64,000 nucleotides of DNA. Source: Obelidium mucronatum (lineage: Eukaryota; Chytridiomycota; Chytridiomycetes; Chytridiales; Chytriomycetaceae). Positions within the stretch are counted from its first letter, which is position 1. Each line of letters opens with the position of its first letter. Position numbers and translations under genes: made by a program. Location: positions 124,001 through 188,000 of the forward strand of contig JAIVFH010000031.1 of assembly GCA_025765595.1 (NCBI GenBank), given 5' to 3'. Below the pieces are notes generated by a model that had not been told where the DNA came from, did not search any database, and was given only the letters and a program-made list of their open reading frames with translations. Shown here one piece after another: positions 60,782 to 64,000 of this stretch.

Positions 60782-61711
60782 ATGATGTAAGTTTTTGGAA
60801 TAATGTAATATTATAAGAAAAAAGAAACTAAAAAAATTCTTGCCTTGTTTCTGCCAGAGTTACCTCCAATAATATTACCAGTATTCGCTCCTTGACTACG
60901 GAATTCCCGTCCAACAATACCTCAAACAACCACCACCACTCCAAAACTAGCTCTATTGGTGCTTCGAACCTCCCACCTGCATCGCCTGGTGACGTTGTTG
61001 TTGCAACATGCACCATGCGGGGACTTGACTCTGCATCCAACTCTTGCGCTGCGGCCGTGTCCGCAGCGTACTGCTGGACCTTGGGTGCGAAAAGCGGGTG
61101 GTGTTCCTGACATTCGCCAACGTAATATTGCCCCCGGTGGACGGCACCGAGGTGGGGGCGGTGGTAATGGGGTTGTAAGTGTTGGTGGTGGTGGTGGAGG
61201 AGTTGGAGTTTGTGGAGTTTCTTGTGGAGTTGGTGCTGTTGTTAATGGTGGTGGTGGTAATGTGGAGGTGGTGGGTTCAGGAGATTGTGCAGGGTCTCTA
61301 TCATTCATCAACGAGATGAGATCTGCACTTGATTCTGCGTGTGAGAAGCCTGTTCAGGTTGTGTCAATCAATGCGCGGACGCAGCAGACTGGTGAGGGTA
61401 ATGTGAGGTGGCCTGGATTCTTGACGGACAAGAAGACGCTCTTTATCCATGTGCCTGAGACTGCGTCCTTTTCGACGTTCTTGCAGCCTGCGCAGGGGTC
61501 TGGCGGGTTTGGGTTCCGTGAGAGTGTGGTGGCAGTGTTGGAGCTTGCCGAGGATGTGCTTGGGGTGCAGAGCCTTGTGGTGTGCCTCGACAAGGAGCGA
61601 GCGGATCTGGCGACGCTTGTGCGGTCGTTCCTGTTTGTTGGGTTTGAGCTTGTGCACCCGAGTGTGTACGAGGCGGGCAGCCAGTACGTGCTCGTGGGGT
61701 CCTCGTTTTGA
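60782..61711 (+). CDS. OAZ: Ornithine decarboxylase antizyme, +1 programmed frameshift
   Basis: The coding sequence is 60782-60786, 60858-61107, then a +1 shift over base 61108 and 61109-61711, giving 285 aa. ORF1 ends WCS at TCC-TGA (61105-61110); skipping one base continues DIRQRN, the same place and codon pair as the animal antizyme site (UCC UGA). The C-terminal domain has TLFIHVPETASF, FGFRESVVAVLELAEDVLG, VVCLDKERADLATLVRSFLFVGFELV and HPSVYEAG, matching the antizyme fold that binds ornithine decarboxylase and hands it to the proteasome. Polyamines raise frameshifting, closing a feedback loop. The start codon is in a 5-nt coding exon (ATGAT) before a 71-nt intron. Gly/Val-rich low complexity lies between the site and the domain. 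Confidence 0.92.
61105..61111 (+). promoter_or_regulatory. Antizyme +1 ribosomal frameshift site
   Basis: TCC-TGA-C, with the zero-frame stop at 61108-61110. The ribosome reads TCC, slips one base and continues with GAC. The upstream codons are TGG TGT. GC-rich sequence follows that could fold as a stimulator, but no structure was computed. Confidence 0.88.
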
Positions 61712-61741
61712 GTGTTGTTGACGTTGAAATACATTTTATTA

Positions 61742-62173
61742 CTATTCTTTACTCTGCGGCACCTCCAGACCAGTTGCCTGGAAGTCTTCCGCCGCGGGCA
61801 GCGGCAGCAGGTGGCGGTACTTTGCGCTCGGCGCGTTCTTTGCGATGCGCGGCGGCAGCGGAATGGCGCCGGCGCGCGCGGCGGTCGGCGGCGGCGGAAA
61901 GTCGAAGTCGTCGCGCGTCGTCACAACGACTTTCTTGAACGCCGCGGCGCTCGCGCGGCGGCTCTGCCCGCGCTGCGTCTCGTAGTGGCTGCGCCCGCCG
62001 TAGTTCATCGTGCGCACATCGGCGATGCGCAGCCCGTAGAGGCCCGTCAGCAGCGAGGCGATGTCGATCTTGTTGTACTTGGGCGGGAACCGGAACACCT
62101 GCTGGTGCGGCGGCAGACTCGACCGCACAAGTCGGAAGGACACGGACGGGAAGTAGAGCGACGTGGTCTTCAT
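61742..62173 (-). CDS. MRP20: Mitochondrial large-subunit ribosomal protein uL23m
   Basis: A single exon gives 143 aa. The N-terminal half is an L23 domain: LYFPSVSFRLVRSSLPPHQQ, FRFPPKYNKIDIASLLTGLYG and VRTMNYGGRSHYET, as in mitochondrial uL23 of fungi and animals. The C-terminal extension is Ala/Pro-rich and basic. uL23m lines the exit of the mitoribosome tunnel. The frame stays open upstream, but MKTTSLYF is the natural start and is preceded on the coding strand by an A-rich leader of about 70 nt. The whole gene is GC-rich. Its stop is 30 bp from that of the antizyme gene. Confidence 0.88.
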   Translation of the reverse strand: MKTTSLYFPSVSFRLVRSSLPPHQQVFRFPPKYNKIDIASLLTGLYGLRIADVRTMNYGGRSHYETQRGQSRRASAAAFKKVVVTTRDDFDFPPPPTAARAGAIPLPPRIAKNAPSAKYRHLLPLPAAEDFQATGLEVPQSKE

Positions 62174-62281
62174 TGCTTGCTGTGCTTGTTGTTTGTTTTT
62201 TTTTTCTTTTCTTTTTTTCTTTCTTTCTTTTTTGTTTTTTTGTTTTTTACTTGAATAAAAACCAACTCCAAGAAGGCGCAA

Positions 62282-64000
62282 ATGGACAGCTACGAACCGG
62301 TTGCGGAGAAGCGCTTCCCCGCAGGTCCAACGCTCTTGTCGGTTGGATCGGATCAGGCCGAAAAGAAGTATTGGGCAAAGTTCAAAGTAGTGTATCTCTT
62401 TTGAAAGAATTCTTGCCAAACAAGTCTCCTCAAACGGTTCAACCAATCCTTGCTTGATTTAGAGGCCCATTGTCGTGAAAGAATATGCCTCGGTTTCGCA
62501 TGTTGAATTCTGTCCCGTCAAACCACATGATTTCGCCGTCACTTCTTCAACTCGTGTTCAAATATACTCCTGCTCTACTCATACTGTCAAAAAAACCATG
62601 TCCCGATTCAAGGACGTTGCTTATTCAGGCTCATTTCGACCAGACGGGAAAATGATGGTGGCTGGTGACGCTCAAGGAACTGTTCAAGTTAGTGATTAAT
62701 TCTTTTTTTTTTTTTTGTGGTTCCCTTCAAATGTTTTTTCAGTTTATTTATTTAAGTCATATTCTTTTCACTTTGTAGATTTTCGATCTGGCTAGTCGTG
62801 CGATCCTCCGTACGTTTTCAGGTCACAAAGATACTGTTCGTGTTACAGGATTCAGTCCAAACTTGACCCAAGTCATGAGTGCGTCAGACGATAGAACGGT
62901 TCGGATATGGGATATTCCATCTCAAACTGCTTTATTTGTACTGGACGAGCACCAGGCAAGAAAAGAGAAACTCTTTCTTTTTTTTTTTTTCCTGTTGTTA
63001 ACTCACAACAACACATTTTTTTTTTTTTGCCCCTTACAGGATCACGTCCGCAGCGCCACAATCTCCCGCGACAACCCCAACATCATCCTCACCGGATCCT
63101 ACGACCACACCGTAAAACTCTGGGACACCCGATCCCCGACCCCTTGCATCAACACCATGCACCACAACAACCCTCTAGAATCCGTAATCTTCCTTCCAGG
63201 CTCTTCCCTGATTGCCTCCGCCGGCGGCAACAAGATCAAACTCTGGAACGTTCTCACAGGATGCACACACTTCCAAACCCTCTCGAACCATCAAAAGAAC
63301 ATCACCGCCATGACTGTCGATGGAAGCGGGAAACGGCTCCTAAGCGGCGGTCTCGATAACCTCGTCAAGGTGTACAATATGGAGGATTACCAGGTCGTGC
63401 ATAGCTTAAAGTATCCTGCCCCGATTCTGAGTATGGCTGTGAGCCCGGATGACACGCATCTGGTTGTTGGAATGAGTACAGGGCTCTTGTCGATACGGCA
63501 ACGGGTCATCAAGACGGAAGATGTTGCCGGGTTCATCAAGAGACGTGCTAAAGTCAATGGTGGTACGTTGAAGCACTTTCGAAGAGGTGGTGCGCATAAG
63601 GGTGAGACTGGGGATATTGTGGTTGAAAAAAAGAAGGCCAAGAGGTTGCAAAAGTGGGATTCCCTGTTGCGCAAGTTTAACCATGGGAAAGCGTTGGATG
63701 TTGTTTTGGGTGGTGGGAATGGGGAGAAACCTGCGGCTCCTGTGATGGTTGTGAGTGTTTTGGAAGAGTTGATTCATCGTGGGCAGTTGGTTGTGGCGTT
63801 GGGTGCGAGGGATGATGTTGCGTTGGAGCCGGTTACAAAGTTTATTTTGCAGTGGATTGGGAATCCAAAGTTTACTAGTACTTTGGTTCATGTGGCGGAA
63901 GTTATTATGGGTATGTGTTGTTTTTTTTTTAACTTCTTTTTTCTTTGACCTAATCTACATTTTTTTTTTTCGCATCTGTTAAATAGACATGTATGCTCCA
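62282..64000 (+). CDS. UTP15: U3 snoRNP/t-UTP protein UTP15 (3' end outside window)
   Basis: Exons 62282-62386, 62463-62687, 62779-62955, 63040-63910 and 63987 onward give at least 464 aa; the gene runs off the right edge. Landmarks are the start DSYEPVAEKRFP, then WD40 repeats (DRTVRIWDIPSQ, GSYDHTVKLWDTRSP, GGLDNLVKVYNM), and the C-terminal UTP15 domain from about 63490 (KTEDVAGFIKRRAK, KKAKRLQKWDSLLRKFNHGKALD, VLEELIHRGQLVVAL). UTP15 belongs to the t-UTP complex that couples rDNA transcription to 18S processing. The third intron (62956-63039) begins GCAAGA rather than GT and keeps the frame open, which would add a Phe-rich insert if retained. Its start is 108 bp from that of divergent uL23m. 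Confidence 0.9.

Noticed and set aside
62956..63039. Reading the UTP15 frame straight through as coding
   Set aside because: The insert would be a Phe/Leu-rich run in the middle of a WD40 propeller; a GC-AG intron gives the expected family spacing.
1..64000. CRISPR arrays, insertion sequences, bacterial operons, viral elements
   Set aside because: No spaced direct repeats, transposase or polymerase-like frames or terminal inverted repeats were seen; the window is ordinary eukaryotic nuclear gene space.

Overview
This window is nuclear DNA of a flagellated (zoosporic) fungus, most likely a chytrid. Fungal markers are a CYC8/SSN6 corepressor, a MET30-type F-box/WD40 protein, a TRM82-type tRNA methyltransferase subunit, a full-length PDR-type ABC transporter, an ATP23 protease and many short introns (mostly 45-90 nt). 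The flagellate marker is a complete nephrocystin-4 gene, a ciliary transition-zone component absent from fungi that lost the flagellum. The order and species were not determined.

I find 25 protein-coding genes and no RNA genes. In order: a PP1 glycogen-targeting subunit (+), a CRAL-TRIO protein (+), mitochondrial TyrRS (-), cactin (+), the GPI-anchor genes PIG-U and PIG-V (-), VPS13 (+, about 11.7 kb), TRAPPC5/Trs31 (+), an unrecognised small protein (-), a PSP1-domain protein (-), a PIP-like/UIM/UBZ4 protein (-), MET30-like (+), the inositol pyrophosphate kinase Vip1/PPIP5K (-), WDR4/TRM82 (+), the COMPASS subunit SWD1/RBBP5 (-), CYC8/SSN6 (-), a three-TIR protein with a CHORD-like C-terminus (-), TMEM115 (+), ATP23 (-), ERH (-), a PDR transporter (+), nephrocystin-4 (+), ornithine decarboxylase antizyme with a +1 frameshift (+), mitochondrial uL23m (-) and UTP15 (+, cut by the right edge). 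Exon joins were built by hand from splice consensus, reading phase and agreement with family sequences. All are conceptual and none is transcript-supported.

The layout is very compact. Several head-to-head pairs have start codons 11-108 bp apart (PIG-V/VPS13 11, TIR/TMEM115 26, TyrRS/cactin 38, Vip1/WDR4 59, uL23m/UTP15 108). Several convergent pairs have stop codons 15-35 bp apart. PIG-V and PIG-U lie head-to-tail only 25 bp apart and act in the same pathway. About a third of the genes carry a sharply GC-rich 5' block that switches to AT-rich coding sequence inside the same gene.

The most unusual gene is the intronless TIR-TIR-TIR-CHORD-like gene at 43159-45405. Also worth attention are the PIP-like/UIM/UBZ4 protein, long complementary G and C runs in the two introns around one TRAPPC5 exon, GC-AG introns, and introns that stay in frame if retained (SWD1, UTP15, PIG-U, TRAPPC5).
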